Counted from the stretch's first letter, positions 1 to 9,540 are shown. The stretch is DNA of 47,348 nt from Arthrobacter sp. H5 (GCF_000520595.1 NZ_KI914978.1:184611-231958); one strand, 5' to 3'. Notes: generated by a model not told the origin, from the letters alone. A program made the numbers and translations.

Positions 1-1428
1 CGCCCGCGTGTCCCGTGGCGGCTTGCCGACTGCCGCCAGCACATCGGCTTCCGGTATGAGACGCTCCATCTCCCCGCGCGCCACCAACCGGTGATGGATG
101 CCCTTGTCCGGGCGCACATCCGAGTACTGCAGATCCACCAGGGCTAGCCGGGGATCATCCCAGTCCATGCCGTCCCGTTGCCGGTAGGCCTGAAGGACCT
201 TGAGCTTGGCCACCCAGTCCAGCTGGCCCGCGGCCTCCATTGGGTCCCGGCGCAGGGTGGCAATGAGCTGTTCCCAGCGAAACAGCACATCGGCAGTCTG
301 TTCGTCGACACCGCCTTGGGCAGCTGCCTGTGCTGCGACTGCCTCGAAGTAGATCTCCTGAAGGTCCAGTGCCGTGATCTGGCGGCCGTCCACCAATCGG
401 ACCAGATGGGACAGCGACGGGTCGTGGCTGATTGCCTGAAGCTCCATGACTGGTTCGTGGATTTCCGGGACGGGCGCCAGGTCGTGTTCGATCAGTGACA
501 GCACCAGCGCCGTGATGCCCATCTTCAGGTAATTGGACACCTCGCTGAGGTTGGCGTCCCCGATGATTACGTGCAGGCGTCGATACTTCTCGGCCACGGC
601 GTGCGGCTCATCGCGCGTGTTGATGATAGGTCGACGGACAGTGGTTTCCAGTCCTACTTCGTTCTCGAAGAAATCCGCTCTTTGGCTTAGTTGATAACCT
701 GGGCGCTGGTTCAGCGCACCGATGCCCACACGCCCGGCGCCGCAGATCACTTGCCGGGATACGAAAAAGGGGATGAGCGCCGCTGCCAGCCTGTTGAAGG
801 GTACGCGGCGGGGTACCAGGTAGTTCTCATGCGAGCCGTACGAGACGCTCTTGTTGTCGGTGTTGTTCTTGTAAAGGTTCACTGGGGAGAATCCCGGCGT
901 GCCTGCTATCCGCAGCATCGCCCGGTGTACGACGACGTCGCCCGCGCGGTCCCAGCGAACAGCATCCAGCGGGTTGGTCACCTCAGGGCTCGAATACTCG
1001 GGATGGGCATGATCGACGTAGAGGCGCGCCCCGTTGCCCAGTACCAGATTCATCAGGACCGCGGGGTCATCTGCTTCAGCATGAGTTCCCCGGTCAACCA
1101 TCGCGATCTGTTCCGCGTTCAAGATGGGGGCTTCGTCTGTCAGTTGGCTGGGATCCGCGGCCAGCCTACCCATCTGCCAGCCGCGGGCATCCGATAATGG
1201 CGCTTCATCGGTGTAGTCCCAGCGTGTCCCCGGCAGGTTGCCCAGTCCTTCCCGCAGCGTGGCGGCGTAGGCATTGACCACCTGCGTTGAAAGAACAGTG
1301 GCGTTGGCACTGGGCAGCCCAGGTGCGATGATCCCGTACTCGGTCTCTGTTCCCATGACCCGGCGGACGGTGAGCCAGCCCGTTCCGCCGGGGTCTGCAC
1401 CGGCCGGTTCCGTAACGGGTGTGGTCAC
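1..1428 (-). CDS. dop: Dop, deamidase of Pup / depupylase (3' end cut by window)
   Basis: Dop converts the C-terminal Gln of Pup to Glu so Pup can be ligated, and removes Pup from tagged proteins. It belongs to the carboxylate-amine ligase/glutamine synthetase fold. Reading the minus strand from a GTG at 1428 gives 476 codons with no stop before the window edge; the family is about 500 residues, so only the C-terminus is missing. The family signature MGTETEYGI is at residues 25-33, and an [14 protein letters not shown] segment and an [11 protein letters not shown] segment follow. The GTG overlaps the arc stop (GTGA, 1425-1428), which indicates translational coupling. An in-frame ATG at 1356 lies exactly at the conserved signature and would remove about 24 extra residues. 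Pup and the 20S subunits usually follow dop and would lie off the left edge; that is expectation only. Confidence 0.95.
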   Translation of the reverse strand, partial: MTTPVTEPAGADPGGTGWLTVRRVMGTETEYGIIAPGLPSANATVLSTQVVNAYAATLREGLGNLPGTRWDYTDEAPLSDARGWQMGRLAADPSQLTDEAPILNAEQIAMVDRGTHAEADDPAVLMNLVLGNGARLYVDHAHPEYSSPEVTNPLDAVRWDRAGDVVVHRAMLRIAGTPGFSPVNLYKNNTDNKSVSYGSHENYLVPRRVPFNRLAAALIPFFVSRQVICGAGRVGIGALNQRPGYQLSQRADFFENEVGLETTVRRPIINTRDEPHAVAEKYRRLHVIIGDANLSEVSNYLKMGITALVLSLIEHDLAPVPEIHEPVMELQAISHDPSLSHLVRLVDGRQITALDLQEIYFEAVAAQAAAQGGVDEQTADVLFRWEQLIATLRRDPMEAAGQLDWVAKLKVLQAYRQRDGMDWDDPRLALVDLQYSDVRPDKGIHHRLVARGEMERLIPEADVLAAVGKPPRDTRA

Positions 1429-3191
1429 AGATACTGTCCGGTGTTTGCCGTGGTTTCGATGGTTTTGCCGGGTTCCTGGCCGGCTTTGCCCTGCACAATG
1501 GTGCGGATGTAGGTAATGCGCTCACCCTTCTTGCCCGAGATGCGTGCCCAGTCGTCGGGGTTTGTTGTGTTCGGCATGTCCTCATGCTCACGAAACTCGT
1601 CCACCACCGCCCGCAGCAGATGCTCGATGCGAAGGCCCTTCTGGCCTGCCAGGAGAAGATCCTTGATTGCGTACTTCTTCGCACGGTCCACAACATTCTG
1701 TATCACTGCGCCGGAGTTGAAGTCCTTGAAATACAGCATTTCCGTGTCGCCGTTGGCGTAGGTCACCTCAAGGTACTCATTGGACTTATCGGTCGAGTAC
1801 ATCATTTCCACCGTGCGGCGGATCATCGCCTGCACGGTGGAGCTGACGCTGCCGTTGTGCTCCGCCAAATCATCGGCATGGATCGGAAGGTTCTCCGTAA
1901 TGTACTTCGCGAAGATCTCCCCGGCCCCCTCCGCGTCCGGCCGGTGGATCTTGATCTTCACATCGAGCCTGCCCGGGCGGAGAATTGCGGGATCGATCAT
2001 GTCCTCGCGGTTGGAAGCGCCGATGACTATAACGTTTTCAAGCTTTTCCACGCCGTCGATCTCGCTCAGCAGCTGCGGCACGATGGTGGTTTCGACGTCG
2101 GAGGAAACTCCGGTTCCCCTGGTGCGGAACAACGAATCCATTTCGTCGAAGAACACCACCACAGGCGAGCCGTCCGACGCCTTCTCCCTGGCCCGGGCGA
2201 AGATCAACCGGATATGCCTCTCGGTTTCACCCACATATTTGTCCAGTAGTTCCGGACCCTTGATATTGAGGAAATAGCTCCGGGTTTCGGCTGACCCGGT
2301 GCGTTCGATTGCCCTGGCGGCGAGAGAGTTTGCAACGGCTTTTGCGATGAGGGTCTTTCCGCAACCTGGAGGACCGTACAACAGTATTCCTTTGGGAGCT
2401 TTCAGCCCGTGCTCCCGGTACAGGTCCGGGTGGAGGAAGGGCAGCTCCACAGCATCCCTGATCTGCTCGATCTGCGGACCCAGTCCGCCGATATCCTCGT
2501 ACGCGATGTCCGGCACTTCTTCGAGCACCAGATTCTCGACCTCGCTTCGCGGGACCTTCTCCAACGCGTGGCCCGTCTTGTTGTCCACTGCCAACGCGTC
2601 GCCCACCCTCAGCCGCTCTGATTGAAGCGGGCCGCTCAGTCGGATGACCCGCTCTTCATCTGCGCGGCCGATCACCAGCACCCGGTCTTTACCGAGAAGT
2701 TCCTTGATCGTGACAAGTTCGCCAACCCGCTCAAATGCCAGACCCGCCACTATGGTGAGTGATTCGTTCAGCAGTACTTCCTGTCCGGGCATGAGCTGAC
2801 GCACATTGATGAGGGGGCTGACCGCTACCCTGAGCTTTCGGCCAGACTGAATGATATCGGCACTGTCCTGGACGGTGGCCTGCGTGGTGCTCCCTGGAAC
2901 GGCTTCCTGGTGCGTGTTGGCCTGCACCACCGTGCCGAAGCTGAAAGGAGTGGCGCCCTCCTTCTCAAGCGCCGACTTCAGCCGGACAATCTCCGTTCGC
3001 GCCGCTTCCAGCGCCGAGACCAGTTTGGAATTGTTCTGAGTAGTGGCCGCCAGCTGCTTGTCAATGTGCCGCAGCTTGTCCCGGAGCACATTGATTTGCC
3101 GCTGCGCAACGGCGAGTTGTCCGTCCACTGATGATTGAGGCCGGTCCCCGGTTGGTTGAGGCGTTCCGGACCCGTTGTCTGAAGTCACCAA
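1425..3191 (-). CDS. arc: ARC/Mpa, proteasome-associated AAA+ ATPase
   Basis: Hexameric ATPase that recognises pupylated proteins, unfolds them and threads them into the 20S proteasome in the cytoplasm. The 588-residue product has the family layout: an N-terminal coiled coil (about 25-80) that would bind Pup, an OB-fold interdomain (about 85-215), and one AAA module with Walker A GPPGCGKT (273-280) and Walker B VVVFFDE (344-350). It ends in GQYL, the C-terminal motif with penultimate Tyr that docks Mpa-type ATPases to the 20S ring, so a proteasome is probably encoded nearby. The start used is TTG at 3191, 9 nt after an AAGGTGG Shine-Dalgarno (3201-3207); GTG at 3188 is equally in frame. A -10 box and an inverted repeat lie upstream, and dop follows with a 4-bp overlap. 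Confidence 0.96.
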   Translation of the reverse strand: MVTSDNGSGTPQPTGDRPQSSVDGQLAVAQRQINVLRDKLRHIDKQLAATTQNNSKLVSALEAARTEIVRLKSALEKEGATPFSFGTVVQANTHQEAVPGSTTQATVQDSADIIQSGRKLRVAVSPLINVRQLMPGQEVLLNESLTIVAGLAFERVGELVTIKELLGKDRVLVIGRADEERVIRLSGPLQSERLRVGDALAVDNKTGHALEKVPRSEVENLVLEEVPDIAYEDIGGLGPQIEQIRDAVELPFLHPDLYREHGLKAPKGILLYGPPGCGKTLIAKAVANSLAARAIERTGSAETRSYFLNIKGPELLDKYVGETERHIRLIFARAREKASDGSPVVVFFDEMDSLFRTRGTGVSSDVETTIVPQLLSEIDGVEKLENVIVIGASNREDMIDPAILRPGRLDVKIKIHRPDAEGAGEIFAKYITENLPIHADDLAEHNGSVSSTVQAMIRRTVEMMYSTDKSNEYLEVTYANGDTEMLYFKDFNSGAVIQNVVDRAKKYAIKDLLLAGQKGLRIEHLLRAVVDEFREHEDMPNTTNPDDWARISGKKGERITYIRTIVQGKAGQEPGKTIETTANTGQYL

Positions 3192-3232
3192 CTTGTATCG
3201 CCACCTTCACCGTCGCATGTTGCTTTCTTTTG

Positions 3233-3238
3233 ACCATA
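3233..3238 (-). promoter_or_regulatory. Probable -10 box of arc-dop
   Basis: TATGGT on the minus strand fits the actinobacterial TAnnnT -10 consensus. Transcription starting 6-7 nt downstream would give a leader of about 35 nt carrying the AAGGTGG Shine-Dalgarno. No convincing -35 hexamer is seen. Confidence 0.4.
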
Positions 3239-3261
3239 GCGCAGTGGGCGGGGGAAAACCT

Positions 3262-3285
3262 GAAAGTAACTAACAGGTCACTTTC
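3262..3285. repeat. Inverted repeat between trmI stop and arc promoter
   Basis: GAAAGTAAC and GTCACTTTC form 9-bp arms with one mismatch around a 6-bp spacer. It begins directly after the trmI stop codon and lies about 35-60 bp upstream of the predicted arc transcription start. It could be a weak terminator for trmI (followed on the minus strand by AGGTTTTCC) or an operator for arc-dop. Confidence 0.4.
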
Positions 3286-4383
3286 TTACTGGGGACCCGT
3301 ATCCGGACCCGCGGATTCAATATCGTGCTGCCGTTCCTGCGATTCGCGCCGTGCCTGCGCCTCCTCAACGGGAAGGGACCCCCGCTGAATGGTGGAGCTC
3401 GCGTCACGGGCCACCCGCCTCAGCCGCTTGTCCGAGACGGCACGCTCGCCCACCGCCTGCGGAGTCCAGGCGTTCAGGTCTTCTTCGCTGAAACCTGTTT
3501 TTGACGGCCGCCGCTTGGTTGTCAGCGCCGTTACCCCGTGGGCAAGCCGACGGGTGGTGAGCAGGAAACCCGTGTGGGCAACCATGCGGTGGTCGGGGCG
3601 CACAGCCAACCCTTCCAGGTGCCAGCCCCGCACCATGGATTCCCATGCGTCGGGTTCCGTGAATCGCCCGTCTGCCCGAATGGCTTCAGCCGTCCGGGAC
3701 AGCTGGGTCACGGTTGCCACGTAGCTTATCCAGACCCCGCCTGCGGCCAGCACTGTTGCCACCGCATCCAGGCACTCCCAGGGTGCAAGCATGTCCAGCA
3801 CCACCCGATCAACGCTCCCGGGGCTCTCCTGTTCGAGTACCCGTTCCTGGAAGTCACCCAGCGTAATCTTCCAGGCCGGATGTGCGCCGCCAAAGATCGT
3901 TTCAACATTGCCCTTGGCAATCTCCGCGAATTCCTCGCGCCGCTCGAAAGAATGCAGGTATCCGCTGTCACCTACGGCGCGCAGCAGGGAGATGGACAGC
4001 GCTCCGGAGCCAACGCCGGCCTCCACAACCCGCGAACCCGGGTAGATATCCCCCATAGTGATGATCTGGCCCGCGTCTTTCGGATAGACCACTGCGGCGC
4101 CGCGGGGCATGGAGAGCACAAAGTCCGAAAGCAGCGGACGCAGTGCCTGATATTGCTGTCCGGTGGTGTTTTCCACGATGGTGCCTTCGCTGGCATCGAT
4201 CAGGAGATCATGGGACAGGAAACCTTTATGCGTGTGGAAGGCCCCTCCGGGCGTAAGGGTGATGGTGTTCATCCTGCCCTTCTCATCGGTGAGCTGTACC
4301 CGCTCTCCGGGCCTGAGGGTTCCGCGGCGGGCGGAAGCGCCGTGGGGGGAACTGATGTTTGTGCCGTTCTCGGAACTGCTCAT
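3286..4383 (-). CDS. trmI: tRNA (adenine-58-N1)-methyltransferase TrmI
   Basis: SAM-dependent enzyme that methylates N1 of A58 in the T-loop of tRNAs, as for M. tuberculosis Rv2118c; it acts as a tetramer in the cytoplasm. The 365-residue product has the N-terminal small beta domain (about 20-75) and the class I methyltransferase fold with motif I VVEAGVGSGALSISLL near residues 119-134 and the VVLDMLAPWE segment that follows the SAM pocket. The tail (from about 275) is basic and Ser/Thr/Arg rich. ATG at 4383 is chosen because AAGGA lies 9 nt upstream; a longer in-frame start at 4428 lacks a good ribosome binding site. It lies downstream of the site-2 protease gene with a 57-bp gap and may be cotranscribed with it. 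Its place beside arc matches other actinobacteria. Confidence 0.93.
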   Translation of the reverse strand: MSSSENGTNISSPHGASARRGTLRPGERVQLTDEKGRMNTITLTPGGAFHTHKGFLSHDLLIDASEGTIVENTTGQQYQALRPLLSDFVLSMPRGAAVVYPKDAGQIITMGDIYPGSRVVEAGVGSGALSISLLRAVGDSGYLHSFERREEFAEIAKGNVETIFGGAHPAWKITLGDFQERVLEQESPGSVDRVVLDMLAPWECLDAVATVLAAGGVWISYVATVTQLSRTAEAIRADGRFTEPDAWESMVRGWHLEGLAVRPDHRMVAHTGFLLTTRRLAHGVTALTTKRRPSKTGFSEEDLNAWTPQAVGERAVSDKRLRRVARDASSTIQRGSLPVEEAQARRESQERQHDIESAGPDTGPQ

Positions 4384-4440
4384 GCATTGATCCTTAGCAG
4401 GTATTAGGGCGGGCGGTGTGACCCGCACAGTTGTCAGGGT

Positions 4441-5598
4441 TCAGTTCGCCAGGCCGGGATGCGGCCTGCCGGTGATCGCCGCAACCACCACTGCCTGTTG
4501 CAGCAGGCCGGTGACCCGACCCTGCCTGTCGATGACTGCATACTCACTTCCGGCAAGCCGTGCCAGAAACTGCACGAGTTCCTGGCCTTCCGCCCATTCG
4601 GGAACGTAAGCGCCGGGTGCCAGCGCCCTTGCCACCGCGTTGGCCGGGGTAGCCTCGGCCTGCGACTCGGGCACCGACAGCAGGGCGCCGGCGTCCACCA
4701 CCGCCTCCGGTTGACCGGCCGGTCCTGTCAGGACAATCGCCATTCCCGGGTGGTCTCCGAGCAGGCGGCGGGTTTGCCGCACCGTGGTGCCGGCAATGAC
4801 ACTCATGGCCGGCTGTTTGAGGCGCCCAGCGCTGATGGCCGGAAGACGCAGCCTCATCTGCGCATTGCGGATGGCCCCGCTTGCCCCGGCCCAGAGGAAC
4901 CCTCCCATCACCACGGCGATCAGGACAGTTGTCAGGCTGGGGCTGCCACCATTGATCATCGGCAGGCCAATCACCACCGCCACAAGGGCAACAGCGATGA
5001 CTCGTCCCGACCAACCGGCGGCCACAGTTCCCTTTTCCTGGCTGCCCGTTGCCCTCCACACCGCAGATTCCACGATACGTCCACCATCCAAGGGCAGTCC
5101 GGGCAGCACATTGAAAACCGCCACAAGGAAATTTGCCCAGACAAGAATATTGATCAACAGATCGGCTACCCCGCTGGGTTCGGCAAGCAGCAACAAAACC
5201 CAACCACCGAGCGCAAGGACAAAATTGGCGGCCGGTCCGGCAAGCGCAACCAACAGCGACCGCCCCGGACTTGCATTGAAGTTCTCGAATTGGGTGTGCC
5301 CGCCCCACAGGTTGAGGACAATCCGGGCGGTGGGCCAGCCAAATATCCGGGCGGAGAGCGCGTGTGCAAGCTCATGAACCAGCACCGATGCCGCGAGCAG
5401 CAGCGCGTAGGCCAGGGCCACGCCGTAGGCACCTATGCCGATGTCAGGGAACCTGGCCGCTACCTGCGGGCCAAAGACAAACACCACAAAGGCGGCGATA
5501 ATAAACCACGACCAAGCGAGAACCACGGGGATTCCTGAGATGCGCCCCAGCGGAATGCCCTCGCGGCGATCCGCGCCATGCTGCGCCGGACGGCTCAT
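4441..5598 (-). CDS. Site-2 protease family (M50) membrane metalloprotease
   Basis: Intramembrane zinc metalloprotease of the S2P family, which cuts transmembrane substrates such as anti-sigma factors. The 385-residue product has hydrophobic segments at about 22-45, 58-80, 113-140, 150-165, 198-215 and 222-240. The zinc site is HELAH (75-79) in the second membrane segment, and the distal ligand motif NVLPGLPLDGGR is at 163-174. The last 130 residues look like a regulatory CBS-pair region, as in the SpoIVFB-like subgroup. The ATG at 5598 overlaps the HAD gene stop by 4 bp (ATGA), so the two are coupled. The substrate cannot be told from the sequence, and no sigma or anti-sigma gene is nearby. 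Confidence 0.9.
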   Translation of the reverse strand: MSRPAQHGADRREGIPLGRISGIPVVLAWSWFIIAAFVVFVFGPQVAARFPDIGIGAYGVALAYALLLAASVLVHELAHALSARIFGWPTARIVLNLWGGHTQFENFNASPGRSLLVALAGPAANFVLALGGWVLLLLAEPSGVADLLINILVWANFLVAVFNVLPGLPLDGGRIVESAVWRATGSQEKGTVAAGWSGRVIAVALVAVVIGLPMINGGSPSLTTVLIAVVMGGFLWAGASGAIRNAQMRLRLPAISAGRLKQPAMSVIAGTTVRQTRRLLGDHPGMAIVLTGPAGQPEAVVDAGALLSVPESQAEATPANAVARALAPGAYVPEWAEGQELVQFLARLAGSEYAVIDRQGRVTGLLQQAVVVAAITGRPHPGLAN

Positions 5599-6347
5599 GG
5601 GGTGGCTCCCTGCGTCAGCCGGGCAACCAGATCGTCGAGGTCCGCGACTGTCCGTCCTTCAAGCGTGGTCCACACATGACGTCCCGGGTCTGCCGGAATT
5701 GGGATGAAGTGGGGTACCGCAATGGTGACAACGCCGGATGCCTGTGCTGCTGTGACACCGGGAAGGGAGTCTTCGATCGCAACCACGCGGTCCTTCTGCA
5801 GTCTCCTCCCGACCGACAGCCGGTCGAATGCCATCTGGTAGGACTCGGGATCCGGTTTGCCGCGGGCCACCATGTCTCCGGTGACCAGGAATTCAAACGT
5901 GCCATCCGGCAGTTGGCCGGCAACTTCCCGTGCAAGCAGTTGCTCCGACATCGTCACCATGGCGCATGGCACACCGCACGCGTTCAGAGCCAGCAGCAGT
6001 TCCCGCGCACCCGGACGCCACGGCACTTCCACCCGGACCCTTTCCGTGACCTCGCCGATGAGGTGATCGATGATCTGGCGGACGCTCAGCGCAACGCCAG
6101 CCGCCTGCAGAACGCCGGCCGAGAACTCCAGGGACTGGCCAACGAGGGCCGATGCCTCCTCAGTGGACCAGATTCCACCGTGATGGGCCACCAGTTCCTT
6201 TTCCGCAGCAATCCAGTACGGCTCAGTATCGACAAGGGTGCCGTCCATGTCCCAGAGCACCGCCTGCAGACTGTCCGGCGCGGACCGGTGCCCGGATTCC
6301 GCCGAAGCCATTGAGGGCGCGGTGGTACGCGGAGAGTGATTAGCCAT
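5595..6347 (-). CDS. HAD-superfamily hydrolase, beta-phosphoglucomutase/phosphatase-like
   Basis: Haloacid dehalogenase-type phosphohydrolase of 250 residues acting on a small phosphorylated metabolite. Motif I is LWDMDGTLVDTEPYW (from residue 31), where the two Asp of DMDGT (33-37) are nucleophile and acid/base. Motif II is the Thr of AMVTMS, and motifs III/IV are the Lys of RGKPDPESY and the Asp pair of VAIEDSLPGV. The helical cap follows motif I, the subclass typical of beta-phosphoglucomutase and sugar-phosphatases. ATG at 6347 has no Shine-Dalgarno but sits 6 nt after a TAGACT -10 box, so the mRNA is probably leaderless. It is the first gene of the run HAD, S2P, trmI. The substrate is unknown. 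Confidence 0.9.
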   Translation of the reverse strand: MANHSPRTTAPSMASAESGHRSAPDSLQAVLWDMDGTLVDTEPYWIAAEKELVAHHGGIWSTEEASALVGQSLEFSAGVLQAAGVALSVRQIIDHLIGEVTERVRVEVPWRPGARELLLALNACGVPCAMVTMSEQLLAREVAGQLPDGTFEFLVTGDMVARGKPDPESYQMAFDRLSVGRRLQKDRVVAIEDSLPGVTAAQASGVVTIAVPHFIPIPADPGRHVWTTLEGRTVADLDDLVARLTQGATP

Positions 6348-6353
6348 GGGTCA

Positions 6354-6359
6354 AGTCTA
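6354..6359 (-). promoter_or_regulatory. -10 box of the leaderless HAD gene
   Basis: TAGACT on the minus strand, followed by 6 nt and then the ATG at 6347. There is no Shine-Dalgarno, so transcription probably begins at the start codon. Confidence 0.55.
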
Positions 6360-6379
6360 ATGGGCGCTCCTGCAGCGGT

Positions 6380-6410
6380 GGGGCGGCTTAGCTCTGCGCG
6401 AAGCCGCCCC
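6380..6410. repeat. Perfect 10-bp inverted repeat between divergent genes
   Basis: GGGGCGGCTT (6380-6389) and AAGCCGCCCC (6401-6410) around an 11-nt loop. It lies between the HAD gene (minus) and the PAC2 gene (plus), where no terminator is expected. It may be a regulator site for both promoters. Confidence 0.5.
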
Positions 6411-6441
6411 GCAATGACTGACATGGGGCTCTGCAGAGGTT

Positions 6442-6447
6442 TAGGGT
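6442..6447 (+). promoter_or_regulatory. -10 box of the leaderless PAC2 gene
   Basis: TAGGGT followed by 6 nt and then the second of two tandem GTG codons (6454). This decides between GTG 6451 and GTG 6454. Confidence 0.5.
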
Positions 6448-6453
6448 GATGTG

Positions 6454-7341
6454 GTGAGTACCTTTGATGAAAGCCACCCGCAGGGAGTTCGCGGTCTTTT
6501 CACCGACAGTGACAGGCCAGACCAGCGGGTCACCGTTATGCTGGCTGCCTTTGAGGGCTGGAATGACGCGGGCGAAGCGGCAAGCGATGCCCTGAAGCTC
6601 CTGGGCAAGCATTGGGACAGCAAGAAGGTTTCAACAATCGACGCCGACGAGTTCTACGACTTCCAGTTCACCCGCCCAGTAATTGAGCGGAATACTTCGG
6701 GGCAGCGCCGGATAAAATGGCCCACCACGCGGATCAGCAAAGCGTCGGTGCCCGGTTCCAACCTTGACCTCATCCTGGTGCATGGAGTGGAACCGTCCTA
6801 CAAGTGGCGGGCCTACACAGCCGAGCTTGTGGCTACCGCGAAGGAGTTGGAGGTGGACTGCGTGGTGCTGGTTGGTGCCCTGCTCGCGGACGTGCCCCAC
6901 ACCCGTCCCATTCCTGTCACGATTTCCTCTGACGACGACCTTGTCCGCACTGGTCTGAACGTCGAGACTTCAACGTACGAAGGGCCAATCGGGATTGTGG
7001 GAGTCCTTGCTGAACTTGGGCAGTTGGCGGACATTCCAACAATGTCCGTCTGGGCCGCCGTGCCGCACTATGTTGGCCAGTCGCCCTCCCCCAAGGCACA
7101 GCTCGCGTTGCTGAACAAGATCGAGGAGCTTTTGCAGGTGTCGGTGGACACACACGCGCTGGGCGAAGAATCCGAAGCATGGGAGCGCGGAGTGGACGAG
7201 CTCTCAACCGAAGACCCCGAAGTTGCGGCATACGTCCGCCAGTTGGAAGAGGCGAAGGACACAGCCGACCTTCCTGAGGCAACGGGCGAATCCATCGCCC
7301 GCGAGTTCGAGCGCTATCTCAAGAAGAGGCGCAAGGACTAA
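6454..7341 (+). CDS. PAC2 family protein
   Basis: Member of the PAC2 family, named for eukaryotic proteasome assembly chaperone 2; the bacterial members have no settled function. The 295-residue product opens with a PAC2-type core ([18 protein letters not shown] near 25-42, then [30 protein letters not shown] and [13 protein letters not shown]). The second half is acidic and helical, from about residue 210 to the basic end LKKRRKD. GTG at 6454 is preferred over 6451 because it lies 6 nt from the -10 box. It ends tail to tail with mshC, sharing 4 bp. Its nearness to arc-dop, also seen in mycobacteria (Rv2125), suggests a link to the proteasome but does not prove one. Confidence 0.9.
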   Translation: MSTFDESHPQGVRGLFTDSDRPDQRVTVMLAAFEGWNDAGEAASDALKLLGKHWDSKKVSTIDADEFYDFQFTRPVIERNTSGQRRIKWPTTRISKASVPGSNLDLILVHGVEPSYKWRAYTAELVATAKELEVDCVVLVGALLADVPHTRPIPVTISSDDDLVRTGLNVETSTYEGPIGIVGVLAELGQLADIPTMSVWAAVPHYVGQSPSPKAQLALLNKIEELLQVSVDTHALGEESEAWERGVDELSTEDPEVAAYVRQLEEAKDTADLPEATGESIAREFERYLKKRRKD

Positions 7342-8609
7342 TCCTTTAACCGGACGCCCAACAGGGCATCCAGTGCGTCCGTCGCCAGCCGCGCGCCGTC
7401 GTCGTCCCCTGCCATGTGCTCCACCGCACCGCACCAGCGGTCGACGGCGGCCAGAGCGCCGGGAGCGTCAAGATCGTTGGCGAGGGCGCCCCTGATGTCG
7501 GAGATGAGAGATTCCACCGACGGGACGGTCGCCGAATCGAGTGCCGCACGCCAGGCGTCCAACCTGGCTTCGGCGTCCGTCAACACGCTTGCTGTCCACG
7601 ACCAGTCGCGACGATAGTGGTTGGCAAGCAGCGCAAGACGGATGGCAGCGGGATCTGTCCCGGACTCCCGGAGGGTGGAGACCAGCACGAGGTTTCCCTT
7701 GGATTTGCTCATCTTTTTGCCATCGAGACCAACCATGCCCGCGTGCACATAGTGCCGTGCCAGTGGAATGCCGGCTACGGCCTGTGCATGCGCCGCACTC
7801 ATCTCATGATGGGGGTAAACGAGGTCCGCTCCCCCGGCCTGGACGGTCATCGGCATGGACAGGTACTTTTGCGCAATCACCGAACACTCAATGTGCCACC
7901 CGGGGCGTCCCCGCCCAAGGGAGCCGCCCTCCCAATCGGGTTCACCGGCGCGCGCGATCCTCCAGACGAGCGGATCGAGGCTGTTCCGCTTGCCCGGCCG
8001 TTCGGGGTCGCCGCCGCGCTCGGCAAACAGCGGCAGCATCTGCTCCTCCGTGAGGTGCGAAATGCTGCCTGAAGTCCAGGCATCTTCGCCCCTCCTGCGG
8101 GCGGCATCGAGGGAGAAGTAGATGTCGCCCTCCGGCTCTCCGCCGGTCCCCGCCACGCGATACGCTGCCCCGCGCTCGATGAACGACTCAATCACCGGAA
8201 CAATCCACCCAATTGACTCAACAGCACCCACGTAGTGATCCGGTGGGAGTACGTTGAGAGCCTCCATATCTTTTCGAAAGAGAGCCGTCTGCGACTCCGC
8301 GAGATCCCGCCAGTCGACTCCCGTTTCGGTGGCGCGTATCAGCAGGGGATCGTCGATATCCGTCACGTTCTGTACGTAGGAAACAGCTGCGCCGGCATCA
8401 CGCCAAATGCGATTGAGCAGGTCGAATGCCACGTAGGTGGCAGCGTGGCCCAGATGCGTCGCGTCGTAGGGAGTGATCCCGCACACGTACAGGCCCGGCT
8501 GGGAAGTGAAAGGGACTTCGACGACACGACCCGCGGCCGTGTCGTGCAGATAAGTGCTGCGGGAAGTGGCGGAAAGACGCGGGACAGGGCGGGAGTTCCA
8601 AGCAATCAC
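7338..8609 (-). CDS. mshC: MshC, cysteine:GlcN-inositol ligase (mycothiol synthesis)
   Basis: Catalyses the ATP-dependent joining of L-cysteine to 1-D-myo-inosityl 2-amino-2-deoxy-alpha-D-glucopyranoside, the third step of mycothiol synthesis. The 423-residue product is a class I cysteinyl-tRNA synthetase relative without the tRNA-binding end. Visible marks are the zinc and Cys-binding YVCGITPYD (Cys43), the HIGH-type THLGHA (51-56), the WHIECS zinc segment and the KMSKS loop [10 protein letters not shown]. It ends soon after the catalytic core, as MshC does, which separates it from CysS. GTG at 8609 has no separate Shine-Dalgarno and sits 6 nt after TAAGGT, so a leaderless mRNA is likely. 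That -10 box lies inside a perfect inverted repeat downstream of uppP. Confidence 0.96.
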   Translation of the reverse strand: MIAWNSRPVPRLSATSRSTYLHDTAAGRVVEVPFTSQPGLYVCGITPYDATHLGHAATYVAFDLLNRIWRDAGAAVSYVQNVTDIDDPLLIRATETGVDWRDLAESQTALFRKDMEALNVLPPDHYVGAVESIGWIVPVIESFIERGAAYRVAGTGGEPEGDIYFSLDAARRRGEDAWTSGSISHLTEEQMLPLFAERGGDPERPGKRNSLDPLVWRIARAGEPDWEGGSLGRGRPGWHIECSVIAQKYLSMPMTVQAGGADLVYPHHEMSAAHAQAVAGIPLARHYVHAGMVGLDGKKMSKSKGNLVLVSTLRESGTDPAAIRLALLANHYRRDWSWTASVLTDAEARLDAWRAALDSATVPSVESLISDIRGALANDLDAPGALAAVDRWCGAVEHMAGDDDGARLATDALDALLGVRLKD

Positions 8610-8615
8610 TGTTCT

Positions 8616-8653
8616 ACCTTACGGTCTTGCCGCGCCCCACAAGACCGTAAGGT
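8616..8653. repeat. Perfect 14-bp inverted repeat between uppP and mshC, containing the mshC -10 box
   Basis: ACCTTACGGTCTTG (8616-8629) and CAAGACCGTAAGGT (8640-8653) flank a 10-nt loop. On the minus strand TAAGGT (8621-8616) lies 6 nt before the mshC GTG and looks like its -10 box. There is no T-run after the hairpin. It may be the uppP terminator, an operator over the mshC promoter, or both. Confidence 0.65.
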
Positions 8654-8678
8654 CGAACCGCGTCAGGCAGGACTACGA

Positions 8679-9503
8679 TCACGCGCTGATGACGTTGAAA
8701 CCCAGCAGAACGTAGAGTACAAGGCCCAGCAGGATTCGATACCAGACAAACAATCCGTAGCTGCGGGTGGAGACGAACTTCAGGAACCAGCCGATAATGA
8801 CGTATCCCACCACCATGGCGATGACGGTGGCCAGGAGAGTTTCAAGGGGCCCGTAAGGTCCGGGGGAACCCGCACTCTTTAATAACTGATAGAGCCCGCT
8901 GCCAAACACAGCCGGAATGGCAAGCAGGAAAGAATAGCGGGCCGCGGCCTCTCTGGTGTATCCCATCAGGAGACCGGCGGTGATGGTGCCGCCGGAACGG
9001 GATACCCCCGGAATGAGGGCGAGAGCCTGCGCCAATCCATAGAGGATGCCGTGCCGGTAGGTCAGACGGTCCAGTGTGAGCTTCTGCCGACCGACCGCAT
9101 CGGCCACCGCCAGCAGCAGCCCGAACACGACCAACATGGTTGCGACCAGCCACAGGCTCCGGAAGGTGCTCTCGATCTGTTCCTGGAACAGCAAGCCAAG
9201 GATAACGATCGGGACTGTGCCGATGATGACCAGCCATCCCATTCGGGCATCGGGGTCGTTGCGGGCAACCCTGCCGGTCAAGGACCCAAACCACGACTTG
9301 ACGATTCTCACGATGTCACGCCAGAAGTACACGATGACGGCGGTCTCTGTGCCGAGCTGGGTGATCGCGGTGAATGCGGCTCCGGGATCCTGCGCATTGG
9401 GGAGAATCTCGCCGACCACCCGCAGATGCGCACTCGATGATATTGGCAGAAACTCTGTCAGACCCTGGACAAGGCCCAGGATGGCCGCTTCGATCCAATT
9501 CAC
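8679..9503 (-). CDS. uppP: UppP/BacA, undecaprenyl-diphosphatase
   Basis: Integral membrane phosphatase that converts undecaprenyl diphosphate to undecaprenyl phosphate, recycling the lipid carrier of peptidoglycan synthesis; overproduction gives bacitracin resistance. The 274-residue product has the family length and both active-site motifs: [14 protein letters not shown] near residues 14-27 (E, SxxxH) and [13 protein letters not shown] in the middle. About eight hydrophobic segments are visible. The GTG at 9503 has no Shine-Dalgarno and sits 7 nt after TAGGGT (9516-9511), so the mRNA is probably leaderless. It diverges from the aldo/keto-reductase-like gene. The nearness to mshC recalls Rv2136c/Rv2130c in mycobacteria. 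Confidence 0.95.
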   Translation of the reverse strand: MNWIEAAILGLVQGLTEFLPISSSAHLRVVGEILPNAQDPGAAFTAITQLGTETAVIVYFWRDIVRIVKSWFGSLTGRVARNDPDARMGWLVIIGTVPIVILGLLFQEQIESTFRSLWLVATMLVVFGLLLAVADAVGRQKLTLDRLTYRHGILYGLAQALALIPGVSRSGGTITAGLLMGYTREAAARYSFLLAIPAVFGSGLYQLLKSAGSPGPYGPLETLLATVIAMVVGYVIIGWFLKFVSTRSYGLFVWYRILLGLVLYVLLGFNVISA

Positions 9504-9510
9504 ACTTACG

Positions 9511-9516
9511 ACCCTA
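9511..9516 (-). promoter_or_regulatory. -10 box of the leaderless uppP gene
   Basis: TAGGGT on the minus strand, 7 nt before the GTG at 9503. It stands back to back with the -10 box of the gene at 9553. Confidence 0.5.
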
Positions 9517-9540
9517 AGGCACCGTCCCGCTCGAAGGCCT

